Shown one piece after another: positions 47,599 through 55,928 of a stretch of DNA of 64,000 nt. Source of the DNA: Streptomyces sp. 11x1 (GTDB taxonomy: Bacteria > Actinomycetota > Actinomycetes > Streptomycetales > Streptomycetaceae); assembly GCF_032598905.1 (NCBI RefSeq), contig NZ_CP122458.1, forward strand, positions 3,348,001 to 3,412,000. The letters run 5' to 3'. A program made the position numbers and the translations under genes. Position 1 is the first letter of the stretch. The number at the start of each line of letters is the position of its first letter. The notes under the pieces were generated by a model that searched no databases, was not told where the DNA came from, and saw only the letters and a program-made list of their open reading frames with translations.

Positions 47599-48702
47599 TC
47601 AGAGATATTCGGGTGCGTCGATGCCGAGCAGGGACAGGCCGCCGGCCAGCACCGTCCCGGCGGCTTCGGCAAGGGCCAGCCGGGCCCGGTGGGCGGCCGA
47701 GGGTTTCTCGTCGCCGCGCGGCAGCACCGTGGGCTGAAAGGCGAGCAGGGCGTCGGCGAGGACGACCAGGTGCCGGGCGAGACGATCGGGAGCGCGGTGC
47801 GTGGCCGCTCGGGCGAGGACGGAGGGGTACTCGGTGAGGGCGCTGACGAGGGGGGTGGCCACGTCTGGGGCGGTGACGTCGGGGGTGGTGACGTCGCTTG
47901 TGAACCCGAGGCCCGCGGCGTTGCGGGTGAGCGCGCGGGCCCGGGCGTGGGCATAACGGACCCGGAAGAGGGGGTTGGATGCCCGCTGCACGAGGAGGTC
48001 CGCCGTGACCCGGGGCCGGTCGTGGGCGGCCGGGTGCAACAGGGCCCAGCGGAGGGCGTCGGGGCCGAGGGGGGTGGGGTCCTCCGGGGCGGGGACGGGG
48101 CGGAGGTCGATGGGGGTTTCGGAGGTGGGCGTGCTGGTGAGGGCCGTTTCCGGAGCGCCGAGCGGCGTGGCCCGGCTCCGGTCATCGGCACCAAGCTTCA
48201 GAAGTGGACCGGACACGTGATCGACCTCGACCCGGCCACCCTGACTGGCGATGATCCGTACGAGCGCATCGGCGACGACCTCGGCGCGGATGTCGTAAGG
48301 AATGCGCAGCCGGACGACGCGCCCGGCGAGAGTGTCGCTGTGACCGTAGGGAAGGGCACTCGTCGTGTCCGGACCACCCTCGTTGCCCTGGATCCGGCGC
48401 ACGAGGGCGGTGACGGCGGCCCGGTCGAGGTGGATGTTGAGGAAGCCGGGGCCGGTGATCTCGACGGCGGCGACTCCGTCGGTGCGGCTGAGGTGGGGTC
48501 GCAGTATCTCGGCGACTTGCAGGGAAGGCCGACCGGCGGGCCGGGCCAGCTGCAGGGCGATGTTCGTGGCGTAGTCCCCGCGCCCGCCGGGCCCCGGTGG
48601 GGTGACGACGGCGCGTGCGGGCACGGCCACGCTCAGCTCCCCGTCGTCGACAGCACGACGCACCGCGCGCAGCACGGTACGGGAGAGCTCGACGGGGGTC
48701 AC
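47599..48702 (-). CDS. ArgS-related anticodon-binding protein (no catalytic domain)
   Basis: 367 residues from a GTG at 48702 (MTPVELSRTVLRAV); a clear ribosome-binding site is missing. The N-terminus resembles the Add-1 tRNA-binding domain of arginyl-tRNA synthetase (DYATNIALQLARPAGR, IEITGPGFLNIHL-like), and the C-terminus a DALR anticodon-binding domain (RVRYAHARARALTRNA ... LGIDAPEYL). The class I Rossmann core with HIGH/KMSKS motifs is absent, so it cannot charge tRNA. I recall this type as 'NrtL' in Streptomyces annotation. Its position between lysA and the regulator is where argS paralogues occur. The role is unknown, perhaps tRNA-Arg binding. Confidence 0.8.
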   Translation of the reverse strand: MTPVELSRTVLRAVRRAVDDGELSVAVPARAVVTPPGPGGRGDYATNIALQLARPAGRPSLQVAEILRPHLSRTDGVAAVEITGPGFLNIHLDRAAVTALVRRIQGNEGGPDTTSALPYGHSDTLAGRVVRLRIPYDIRAEVVADALVRIIASQGGRVEVDHVSGPLLKLGADDRSRATPLGAPETALTSTPTSETPIDLRPVPAPEDPTPLGPDALRWALLHPAAHDRPRVTADLLVQRASNPLFRVRYAHARARALTRNAAGLGFTSDVTTPDVTAPDVATPLVSALTEYPSVLARAATHRAPDRLARHLVVLADALLAFQPTVLPRGDEKPSAAHRARLALAEAAGTVLAGGLSLLGIDAPEYL

Positions 48703-48894
48703 GGGGACAAGCGTATGGGAGGAGGGGGGTGGGTATGCGAGCCGGTTTACCTCGGGGTCCGCGATGTGGACGGGCGGGACTTCTGGCGAGGCCGAAGCAC
48801 AAGGAGCAGGAGTCCGCGGAGACACCTGACGTGTGACGCGTGATGGTGTCGGTGTCAGTGTCAGGTGCCAGATGTCAGGTGTCGCGCCCTCGAA

Positions 48895-49542
48895 TCAACT
48901 TCCGGTACGGCCTGCGCGCTGGGCACGCTCGGGTTGGTCGCTCCCGTTGCCCGAGCCGCCAGCCGTGGACCCGGCGGAACCGGTGGAGGAGGGAGCGATG
49001 GCAGCGCCGGGGGCGGTGGTGGACGTGGCGGTGCCGGGGCCGAGGGTGGTGGCGGAGGCGACCGGACCGTGGGCCACTACGCCGACCCCGTCAGGCACGG
49101 TCACACCGCTCCCGAGCCGCGCTTGCTCGACCAACTGCCTTACCAAGGCGACGAGTTCGCTCGGCTCGAAGGGCTTGGCGAGGAACGCGTCGACGCCGAC
49201 GTCGAGCCCGGCCTCGACCTCGTGTTGGGTACAGGCGCTGACGATGGCGAGTGGCAGACGTCGTGTGCGCGGGTCGCCGCGGAGCTGGGCGGCGGTACGG
49301 AGACCGTCGAGCCGAGGCATGACGACATCGAGGGTGATGAGGTCGGGCCGCACCTGATGAACGACGTCCAGGCATTCGGCACCATCGGCCGCGGTCACCA
49401 CCTCGAAGCCCTCCAGCTCGAGGTTGACCCTGATCAGCTGCCGGATGACCTTGTTGTCGTCCACAACAAGCACCCGGCCGGACGCGCCTGGCACAACTCG
49501 AGAGTAGGTCGACACCCACCGCCGCGTCCGGGTTTTCCCCAC
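48895..49542 (-). CDS. Response regulator, receiver domain with disordered tail
   Basis: 215 residues from the GTG at 49542, which follows AGGGGGTGGAA; a GTG 9 codons further on is an alternative. A single receiver domain (about 22-143) has the D-D pair in LVVDDNKV, phosphoacceptor Asp in LITLDVVMPRLDG, Ser in AIVSACTQ and Lys in FLAKPFEP. There is no DNA-binding domain; the last ~70 residues are Ala/Gly/Ser/Thr-rich and disordered. Single-domain regulators act on partner proteins. No kinase gene is next to it, so it is an orphan. Confidence 0.9.
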   Translation of the reverse strand: MGKTRTRRWVSTYSRVVPGASGRVLVVDDNKVIRQLIRVNLELEGFEVVTAADGAECLDVVHQVRPDLITLDVVMPRLDGLRTAAQLRGDPRTRRLPLAIVSACTQHEVEAGLDVGVDAFLAKPFEPSELVALVRQLVEQARLGSGVTVPDGVGVVAHGPVASATTLGPGTATSTTAPGAAIAPSSTGSAGSTAGGSGNGSDQPERAQRAGRTGS

Positions 49543-49667
49543 TTCCACCCCCTGCGGGCGGTCCCGGACCACTCAACCCCGCTCCCACCCCCACAAAAAC
49601 CGTTCATGATCTCCCTCGGAGAGCTGGTAGGGTTCTACCCGTCGCCGCCAAACAAGGCGCCCGACAC

Positions 49668-49739
49668 GCCCCCGTAGCTCAGGGGATAGAGCAACGGCCT
49701 CCGGAGCCGTGTGCGCAGGTTCGAATCCTGCCGGGGGCA
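49668..49739 (+). tRNA. tRNA-Arg (anticodon CCG)
   Basis: 72 nt; full cloverleaf: acceptor GCCCCCG/CGGGGGC, D-stem GCTC/GAGC, anticodon stem ACGGC/GCCGT with loop CTCCGGA (anticodon CCG, reads CGG), T-stem GCAGG/CCTGC with loop TTCGAAT. The 3' CCA is not encoded (ACCT follows). The integrase gene of an AICE begins downstream, so the 3' half is very likely the attachment site (attL, tRNA side). Confidence 0.97.
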
Positions 49740-49757
49740 CCTTGCATGAGGTGCCCA

Positions 49758-49797
49758 AAGACCCCGTCACCAGCGGAAACGCTGAGGCCGGGGTCTT
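49758..49797 (+). terminator. tRNA-Arg terminator
   Basis: Nine-bp stem AAGACCCCG/CGGGGTCTT enclosing a second small hairpin (CAGCG-GAAA-CGCTG). It follows the tRNA by about 20 bp and may be part of the att core. Confidence 0.75.
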
Positions 49798-49908
49798 CGT
49801 GTTTGTGCAGCCGTATGCCGCTCGGAGCGGCTGTATGTCGGACGCTGTGGACTATGTGTGGACTGGCGGCAGGCCAGGAATCCGCAGGTCAGCCCCGGAA
49901 AACGCCGA

Positions 49909-49934
49909 GGCCCCCGGACGGGAGTCCAGGGGCC
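49909..49934. terminator. Terminator of the integrase
   Basis: Stem GGCCCCCGGAC / GTCCAGGGGCC with one mismatch and a GGGA loop, about 35 bp beyond the integrase stop. Confidence 0.75.
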
Positions 49935-49968
49935 ATCATGCCGCAGGTGTGCGTGAGGAGTGCGTGGA

Positions 49969-51375
49969 TCAGAGCCCGGCGCCGGTCCGGTCCTCCTGGT
50001 CGTCATCCTCGCCGAGGAGTTCGGCGATGCGCCGATTGGCGACGTCCTGCCGACCGTCGAGGCACTTGGCGTACCGGCTCAGGAGCACTTCGACGCTGTT
50101 GCCCGCGCGCTCCGCGACCTCGGTGGGGTCCACGCCAGCGTTGAGCCAGGAGGAGAGCGCAGCGTGCCGCAGGTCGTACGGCCGAGCGGCCAACGGCGAG
50201 GCCACCTGCTCCGGCGTGAGCGCCAGGTGTCGAGCCTCGTCCCAGACGCGCCAATAGGTGGTGGAGGCGATCACTCCCCCGCGCTCGTTGGCGAACATCC
50301 GCCCGTCCTTGGCAGGGCCGAACTCCTCGATGTGAGCGAGGAGCATACGGACGAGGCGAGGCGGGATTGGGACGATGCGAGTTTCGTTCGCGGGGCGGTT
50401 CTTGAGGCCACGGTTGTCGTGAACTTCCCCGGTTCCGGTCCAGCGCTTTCCAACGGTGGGGCGGGTCTTTTCCAGGATCAGAGAACCCCACCCCGTTTCC
50501 GGCAACGTGCAGTCGGGGCGGCGCAGGGCCACGGCTTCCGCCGGCCGAAGCCCACCGAAGTACATGCAGGCGAAGAGCGCGACGAGACGGCGCCCACGGG
50601 CCCGGCGATAGCCACCCACGTACGAAACGGCGGCGAGGAGGTCTCGGGCTTGCTGAGGGTTCACCACCACCCGGCGGTCTACTTCCTTGGTGACCTTGGG
50701 CAGCTTCCACTTCACCAGCGTGACGGGGTTCTCGGGCAGCTCCCCCAGTTCGACCGCGTAGGCGAGGGCGTTGAAGAGGACTGCTCGCTTGCGCCGCACC
50801 GTCTCGGCAGCCGCCGGTTCCCCGGAAAGCCTGAGCTTGAGCGAGTCGAGGACGCGACGGATGTCCGCCGGATTCTTGAGCGTGGCCAGCGGCAGCGAGG
50901 CTTTGGCCACCCACCGAAGAGCGTTCGCGATGTCCACCGGAGCCTCGTCCTCGTCCCCGGCCTGGACTACGAAGGCCCAGCCGCGCAGAGCACGCCGCAA
51001 GATGTCGTCGGCCGGGCGCCCAGGCCGATCCCCCAGAAGTTCCGTCGTGACGAGGGTCATGGTCTCGTTCAGACTGTCGCGGGAGTTCGGAGCGGCGTGC
51101 GGCCACTTCATGGCGACGTACGCCCGCGCGAAGTCGTACCAGGTGCGGGACTCTTTGGCAGGTGCCATGGAGTCCGGCAGCCCGGTTTCCGTGTCGAACG
51201 CCTCGCCCTTCTGAGCAGCCCGGAGGAGCTTCGCGCGGAAGTTGTCGGCGAGTGCCTTCGTTCGGAAGGTCTCCGAGAACGGCGGAGCATCAGCGACCTT
51301 CCACCGGACGTCGTAGGACGGCGTTTTGTACGGCCGCTTACGGATGCTCCACACCTTCACGTCATGCGACTTCAC
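49969..51375 (-). CDS. Tyrosine recombinase (AICE integrase)
   Basis: 468 residues from the GTG at 51375 behind GGGGAGG. N-terminal arm-binding and core-binding regions are followed by the catalytic domain: the first Arg in MYFGGLRPAEAVALR, the H/R box as ARPYDLRHAALSSWL (HxxR replaced by YDLRH, as in many actinobacterial integrases) and the nucleophile Tyr in VLLSRYAKCLDG. It catalyses site-specific integration into, and with Xis excision from, the tRNA-Arg 3' end. It reads toward the tRNA and overlaps the xis gene. Confidence 0.95.
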   Translation of the reverse strand: MKSHDVKVWSIRKRPYKTPSYDVRWKVADAPPFSETFRTKALADNFRAKLLRAAQKGEAFDTETGLPDSMAPAKESRTWYDFARAYVAMKWPHAAPNSRDSLNETMTLVTTELLGDRPGRPADDILRRALRGWAFVVQAGDEDEAPVDIANALRWVAKASLPLATLKNPADIRRVLDSLKLRLSGEPAAAETVRRKRAVLFNALAYAVELGELPENPVTLVKWKLPKVTKEVDRRVVVNPQQARDLLAAVSYVGGYRRARGRRLVALFACMYFGGLRPAEAVALRRPDCTLPETGWGSLILEKTRPTVGKRWTGTGEVHDNRGLKNRPANETRIVPIPPRLVRMLLAHIEEFGPAKDGRMFANERGGVIASTTYWRVWDEARHLALTPEQVASPLAARPYDLRHAALSSWLNAGVDPTEVAERAGNSVEVLLSRYAKCLDGRQDVANRRIAELLGEDDDQEDRTGAGL

Positions 51376-51566
51376 GCCGCCTCCCCGAGTCCGTGAAGCC
51401 ACGCGGTGAAGTCGCTCCGCCACACGCGGAGTTCGCCGTTCGGAAGCTTGATCGCTTCCGGAGCCTGCCCCAGCTCACGCCAGCGGTAGAAGGTGCGGCG
51501 GGAGACTCCGCCCAGCTCGGAGAGGATCTGTGGGACGGTCATCAGTTCGTCTCGTCGGCGATCCAT
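51372..51566 (-). CDS. Excisionase-type helix-turn-helix protein
   Basis: 64 residues. The ATG at 51566 has a strong site (AAGGAGACTCGGC ATG); an ATG at 51542 overlapping the rep stop is also possible. MerR/Xis-like winged helix: VPQILSELGGVSRRTFYRWR then ELGQAPEAIKLPNGELRVWR. It is directly upstream of, and overlapping, the integrase start, the standard xis-int arrangement of AICEs. It directs recombination toward excision. Confidence 0.88.
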   Translation of the reverse strand: MDRRRDELMTVPQILSELGGVSRRTFYRWRELGQAPEAIKLPNGELRVWRSDFTAWLHGLGEAA

Positions 51567-52909
51567 GCCGAGTCTCCTTCCGTGTCGGGGGTGGCGTCGG
51601 GCCGACGCGATGTCGCGAACCAGGTCTCAGCAGCAGTCAGGCCAGTGCCGGCGAACCGCCAGTGCGAGAGAACGAGGACGGTGTCCGGGTCGGGCAGGGG
51701 GTGGCCTGCTTCGGCGGCGCGGGCGCGGGTGAGGGCTTCGTTGTGGTCGGCGCGTTCCTGGCGGAGGGCTCCGAGGGTGACGGAGTAGGCGCGGGACTTG
51801 GTGGAGAAGTGGCCGCGGAAGCCGAGCATGTGGGCCCACTTGCGTAGGCGCAGGGCTTCGAGTTCGGGGCGGGCGCCGAGGTGCCAGCAGGTGAGGATCA
51901 GCTGTCGGGCGTGGTCGGTGACCTGGGCGCCGATGAGGTCGGTGATCGGGTTACGGATGGGGCGGTCGAGGGTGCCGGCGGTCTCGGCGCCCTTGGTGGC
52001 GTACTTCGCGATGTACGCGGCGACGGCGCGGCTGGAGAGTTCCGAGGTCCCCGCGAAGTCCGCTGAGCGGATGGGGCGGATGTCGAGCTGTTTGCCGAAG
52101 CGGAAGGAGAAGGAGCGTCCGTCGAGGAGGGGGCCAGGGGTCTCGGCGAGGCGGGCCGCCGTGCGGATGGCGTCGGTGAGGAGTTCGGTCGTGGCCCAGG
52201 GCGGTGGGGCGTCCCCGGCACCTTCCGGGCCGTCGAGGCGGATCACGGCGTGGAAGTGGACGGCGCCACGCCGCTGGTACTCGGCAACCTTGGCGTAGGA
52301 AACCTTGACGCTGTGGCGCAGCGCCGTGCGGGTGATGCCCGCTCGTGAGGCGAGTTGTTGGCGCAGGTAGGTGGTGAAGCGGGCCCAGAGTGCACCGGCG
52401 TGTGCGTTCCACAGGACGGCCGCGCGGTAGTCGTACCGGTCCGGGTCGAGTGGCGTACCCAGGGCGGGGTCATCCTCCAGGTGGGCCCGGCCGCAGCGGC
52501 ATCGCCCTCCGGTGGGGCGGTTGTGGACGGGGCCGAAGGAGGGGGCGGTGAAGGTGGCGAAGACGCGCGGGTGTTGGGCGACGGCCGGGCTGATGCCCTT
52601 GCCGCCGCTCAGTCCGGCGGTGACGAGGTGGAAGGTGTCTTTGCGGTACACCTCGGCGCAGGCGGCGCATCTGGTGGCCCGGCGGTTGTTGCAGCGGATG
52701 AGGAGCTGTCCGGCCGGAAGGTCGGTGTCGGTGATCTCCCGGACGATCTCTCCCGTTGCGGCGTGGACGTCGAGCCGGTGGCCCTCCATCCGTACGGGCC
52801 GCTCACAGCCGCCCAGGCGCTGGATCTGCCGGGCGTAGGCGCCGAGGTCGCCGTAGCGGGCGAGGGCGGCGAGGTGGCGGATGGCTCCGAGGGGAGCCGG
52901 GGGACGCAT
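51542..52909 (-). CDS. RepSA-type replication initiator
   Basis: 455 residues. A zinc-ribbon-like Cys cluster (Cys73, 81, 84), the FATFTAPSFGPVH segment and a second Cys pair (137, 139) precede the metal-binding HUH-like motif GAVHFHAVIRLDG (His218, His220). The basic ATKGAETAG region follows. This is the pattern of RepSA/RepAM of pSAM2-like elements, which initiate rolling-circle replication. An operator palindrome lies in its promoter region (52960-52979). Confidence 0.93.
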   Translation of the reverse strand: MRPPAPLGAIRHLAALARYGDLGAYARQIQRLGGCERPVRMEGHRLDVHAATGEIVREITDTDLPAGQLLIRCNNRRATRCAACAEVYRKDTFHLVTAGLSGGKGISPAVAQHPRVFATFTAPSFGPVHNRPTGGRCRCGRAHLEDDPALGTPLDPDRYDYRAAVLWNAHAGALWARFTTYLRQQLASRAGITRTALRHSVKVSYAKVAEYQRRGAVHFHAVIRLDGPEGAGDAPPPWATTELLTDAIRTAARLAETPGPLLDGRSFSFRFGKQLDIRPIRSADFAGTSELSSRAVAAYIAKYATKGAETAGTLDRPIRNPITDLIGAQVTDHARQLILTCWHLGARPELEALRLRKWAHMLGFRGHFSTKSRAYSVTLGALRQERADHNEALTRARAAEAGHPLPDPDTVLVLSHWRFAGTGLTAAETWFATSRRPDATPDTEGDSAWIADETN

Positions 52910-52959
52910 GTGCAGGTTCCTCCTTGCAGGCGTTGCAGGTCTGGCGCGCCCGGCCCGGC

Positions 52960-52979
52960 CTGTCGAGGGGGCTAGACAG
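52960..52979. promoter_or_regulatory. AICE operator site 1 (rep promoter)
   Basis: CTGTCGAGGGGGCTAGACAG, a palindrome with one arm base different from the others in this element. About 50 bp upstream of the rep start. Confidence 0.7.
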
Positions 52980-53012
52980 TGTGAGTAGGGCCGGGCGCGT
53001 GGAGTTGTCGTG

Positions 53013-53324
53013 TCAGCGGGCGCGACGGGTGAGGAGAGAGCGGATGACGACGGCGCACACAGCGGTCGAGGTGGCCGTGACGGCGACGGCGAGGAGCATG
53101 GAGACGAGGACGGCGCCGACGACCAGGACCACGGCGGTGCCGCCGCCTACGAGGGCGAGCGCGGTGCCGGGGGTGAGCTGGACGGCCGGACGGGGCGGCG
53201 CGGGAGTGGCAGGGGCCGGTTGCGGGGGCAGGGCGGCCGGGGTGCCGACGGTCGACTCGATGACCGCAGGCGGTGTCACCAGGCCGGTGGGCTGAGGCAT
53301 GGTCGGGATCTTGGGCCGGAACAT
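53013..53324 (-). CDS. SpdD-like plasmid spread protein
   Basis: 103 residues from the ATG at 53324 behind GGAGAC. Pro/Thr/Ala-rich N-terminal half (MFRPKIPTMPQPTG start), then one or two hydrophobic segments (ALALVGGGTAVVLVVGAVL and VSMLLAVAVTATSTAVCAVV) and a basic end. It matches the Streptomyces SpdD type, linked to intramycelial spreading (pock formation) of conjugative plasmids and AICEs. Probably a membrane component of septal transfer. Confidence 0.8.
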   Translation of the reverse strand: MFRPKIPTMPQPTGLVTPPAVIESTVGTPAALPPQPAPATPAPPRPAVQLTPGTALALVGGGTAVVLVVGAVLVSMLLAVAVTATSTAVCAVVIRSLLTRRAR

Positions 53325-53344
53325 GAGCGGGTCTCCTTTCTCGG

Positions 53345-53500
53345 TTACTCGACGAGGGAGTTGATGACGGGGGCCAGCAGGCTGTCGGCGATGAGGTAGC
53401 CGCCGAGGAGCAGCACGGTGATGAGCCACCAGGGCGGGCGGATGAGCTTGACGCCCAGGACCCCGATGCAGAGGAGGGCGAGCCAGAGCGGTACGTCCAT
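53345..53500 (-). CDS. Small membrane protein (AICE spread/transfer cluster)
   Basis: 51-residue ORF: MDVPLWLALLCIGVLGVKLI at the start, then WWLITVLLLGGYLIADSLLA. Two membrane helices joined by RPPWW. GC-rich codon use fits a real gene, and it lies tightly between the SpdD gene and the next small ORF. A counterpart is usually annotated in this place in pSAM2-like elements. The exact role is unknown; presumably a Spd-type membrane protein. Confidence 0.7.
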   Translation of the reverse strand: MDVPLWLALLCIGVLGVKLIRPPWWLITVLLLGGYLIADSLLAPVINSLVE

Positions 53501-53515
53501 GGGGTTGGTCTCCTG

Positions 53516-53695
53516 TCAGGCCGAGCAGCGGTGGGTGCGGGCGGCGAGTTCGGCGGCGGCGCGGGAGTCGTACTCGGCGGAGAAGTCGCAGCGGGGCGCG
53601 GTGCAGGCGGCCAGGTGGCGGTGCTTGCCGCGTTCGAGGTAGGAGGCGACGTTCACGGGGCCGATACGGCGGACGTTGCGGAAGCGGCGATGCAT
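53516..53695 (-). CDS. Small cysteine-containing mobile-element transfer protein
   Basis: 59 residues; ATG at 53695 behind GAAGGGA. The sequence has a basic N-terminus (MHRRFRNVRRIGPVNVASYL) and three cysteines with histidines (KHRHLAACTAPRCDF ... THRCSA), a possible small zinc site. It matches the short proteins called 'mobile element transfer protein' next to spd genes in AICEs. Function unknown. Confidence 0.75.
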   Translation of the reverse strand: MHRRFRNVRRIGPVNVASYLERGKHRHLAACTAPRCDFSAEYDSRAAAELAARTHRCSA

Positions 53696-53707
53696 GGCGG
53701 TCCCTTC

Positions 53708-54448
53708 TCAGAGGTGGGCGGCGACGGATGCGGTCATGGACGGGGGCAGGCCGAGCCGGGCGCGTACGACGTCGGGGTCGGCGGGGTGGCCGGTGGCCGA
53801 GCGGTGTTCGTCGGCGAGGGCCCGGACGCGGTCGACGAGAGCGGGAGGGAGGGCGACGGCGGGAACGGCCGCCGGGGCCCGAGCGGGGGTGGATTCCGCC
53901 ACCGGGTCGGCGACGGTGGTTGGTTCGCTGATGGTGGGCTCAGGGACGAGGTCGGGGGTGGGGAGCGCGACCGGGTCGGGCAGGTCGACGGCAGTCGGGG
54001 CGGAGCGGGATTCCTCGTGCGGGTCGGTCGTCGACGAGGTCGGCTCCGCAGGCGCTTCCTGGGGGTGGTGTGGTGTGTGGGCGAGGAGCGTGCCGCCGAA
54101 GAAGGCGACGGCTGGCCAGCCCGCGACCAGGACGCGGAGCCAGGCCGGGACGTGGTCGAGGTCGAGGAGCCCGGCGGTGGCGACGTTGGCGCCGAGGGAG
54201 GCGGTCAGGGCCACCAGGAACCACAACCGCGGACCCCCAGCCCCCAGCCCCGCTCGCTGTGCCTGCCGCATCCGGCGCCAGGCGGCGACCAGCAGCAGGT
54301 CGACGCTGACGGGGTAGGCCCACGCTTTCCAGCCGCCTTGCCCGGCCGCTTCGGCGAGGTCGTGCAGGTGGGAGAAGGACAGGGCACCGGCGATGACGGC
54401 CTGGACGATCACGGCGTCGACCCGCAGGCGCTTGACCATGGCGGTCAT
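53708..54448 (-). CDS. DUF2637 spread protein (SpdB-like)
   Basis: 246 residues; ATG at 54448 behind GAAGGAAA. Four hydrophobic segments in the N-terminal 130 residues (about 10-30, 45-58, 72-95, 105-122) and a Pro/Ser/Thr-rich linker follow, then a short C-terminal helix region (ALPPALVDRVRALADEHRSA...). DUF2637 proteins are common in Streptomyces conjugative elements (SpdB family) and form the spread apparatus with Tra. The C-terminal part resembles a DNA-binding helix motif but is not convincing. Confidence 0.85.
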   Translation of the reverse strand: MTAMVKRLRVDAVIVQAVIAGALSFSHLHDLAEAAGQGGWKAWAYPVSVDLLLVAAWRRMRQAQRAGLGAGGPRLWFLVALTASLGANVATAGLLDLDHVPAWLRVLVAGWPAVAFFGGTLLAHTPHHPQEAPAEPTSSTTDPHEESRSAPTAVDLPDPVALPTPDLVPEPTISEPTTVADPVAESTPARAPAAVPAVALPPALVDRVRALADEHRSATGHPADPDVVRARLGLPPSMTASVAAHL

Positions 54449-54527
54449 CGGGTTTCCTTCCGGTTTTTGGCATGGGAGAGGTAGGGACGTGGCGCGAGAC
54501 GGTCGCGCCGACCGGGTGAGGAAGGGG

Positions 54528-55928
54528 CTACTCGGTCACCGGCTGGGCGGTGGGAACGGCAGCGGTGGCAGAGGACGGGACGGCGGACTCCACGGCGACG
54601 GCGGGCCGGAAGGAGTCGAGCCGGGGCAGGTCCGGCATCAGTGCGGCGGTATCACGGCAGACGGCCGCCGCTTCGGCGAGGGTGAAGTGTGGTGCGCGGA
54701 CGCGGGACCAGCCGCCAGAGGAGTCACCGACGACGGCGACGCCGGGGCGTTCGGCCGGGATGGCGGTAGCAGCGAGGGCCGCTTCCGGGGAGATGTCGGC
54801 GAGTGCCATGTTCGCCGAGGCTTCGTCGTTGACGCGGTGGCAGACGCGGCCGGTCAGCTGGGCACGGAGCATGGTGGCCCCCTTGCCGAGTTCGGATCCG
54901 AAACGCTGCCCGCACACCTCCAGGTAGATGCCGGCCGCACGCCCGAGCTGGGCGAGGCGAATCAGCTTGGTGACCATGGCGTCTCGTCGCTTCTCGTCGT
55001 CCCGGTTCGCGGCGAGGAACAGTTCCGCCACTTCGTCGACGACGACTACGACCGGCACCGGCCGTACGGCTTCCGGCAGCCCCCACACATCCGAGGTGAG
55101 CACGGCGTCCGGATCGGCCCCACTGCCCGCACCACTACGGAGCCCGATGAGCCGGAATCGTGCCTCCATCTCGTCCACCAGCGCGTCCAGGAGTTCGTCA
55201 GCCCGGTCGGGAGTGTCGGCGAGCGCGGACAACCGTGGTGCGAACGGGGCGAGTTCCACGCCCCACTTGCAGTCGATGCCGACGAGCACGACCGACTGCC
55301 GGGCCAGACCGCACAGCAGATTGCGCAGGTAGACGGATTTGCCGGACTGCGTGGCGCCGAGGATCAGTTCGTGCGGCACGGTGCGGAAGTCCCGTACGTG
55401 CCACTCACCGTCTTCCCGCAGCGCCAGCGGCAGGCAGAGCGGATCGGACCCCGGCCGACGCCGGGCCGGCTTGACCTCGGCGAGCACGTCCCAGCCGACG
55501 AGCCTCAGTTCGAGCCGCCCCGGCTTTGTGGTGCGGACGTACACGGCATGTACGCCCCAGGCGTGCCGCAGCCGGTCGGCGGAGGCCATGAAGTCCTCGG
55601 GAGCCTGACCTGCCGCCATACGCAGCCGCATCACGAGACCGGACCCGGTCGGCAGCGGGAACGACCGCCGAGGCGGTACCGGCGCGGCCTGGCGCCCGAC
55701 CATCCGGGCGGTGGCCCGACGGACGGCCGAGGCCGGGACCGTCAGACCACACGCGTCCATCGTGTCCCGGTACGACACGAGCACCCTCAGCGCGGCGACC
55801 GGATAGCCGATGGCCCACCAGAACACGACCGGCATACGACGGCGCACGACCAGTAGCACGACCAGGCCCAGCAGGACCGGCAGCAGAATCGACAGCGGAA
55901 CCCGAAATCCCTCCGTCACGGCGATCAA
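54528..55928 (-). CDS. FtsK/SpoIIIE-type DNA translocase (TraSA/TraB-like)
   Basis: 466 residues. TTG start at 55928 overlaps the preceding stop by 4 nt (TTGA). Two N-terminal membrane helices (about 10-28 and 34-50), then the motor: Walker A GATQSGKS (191-198), Walker B VPVVVVVDEVAEL (292-304) and the following GQRFGSELGKG. This single protein moves double-stranded AICE DNA between hyphae and replaces a type IV secretion system. The C-terminal ~60 residues may bind the clt site on DNA. Confidence 0.95.
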   Translation of the reverse strand: MIAVTEGFRVPLSILLPVLLGLVVLLVVRRRMPVVFWWAIGYPVAALRVLVSYRDTMDACGLTVPASAVRRATARMVGRQAAPVPPRRSFPLPTGSGLVMRLRMAAGQAPEDFMASADRLRHAWGVHAVYVRTTKPGRLELRLVGWDVLAEVKPARRRPGSDPLCLPLALREDGEWHVRDFRTVPHELILGATQSGKSVYLRNLLCGLARQSVVLVGIDCKWGVELAPFAPRLSALADTPDRADELLDALVDEMEARFRLIGLRSGAGSGADPDAVLTSDVWGLPEAVRPVPVVVVVDEVAELFLAANRDDEKRRDAMVTKLIRLAQLGRAAGIYLEVCGQRFGSELGKGATMLRAQLTGRVCHRVNDEASANMALADISPEAALAATAIPAERPGVAVVGDSSGGWSRVRAPHFTLAEAAAVCRDTAALMPDLPRLDSFRPAVAVESAVPSSATAAVPTAQPVTE

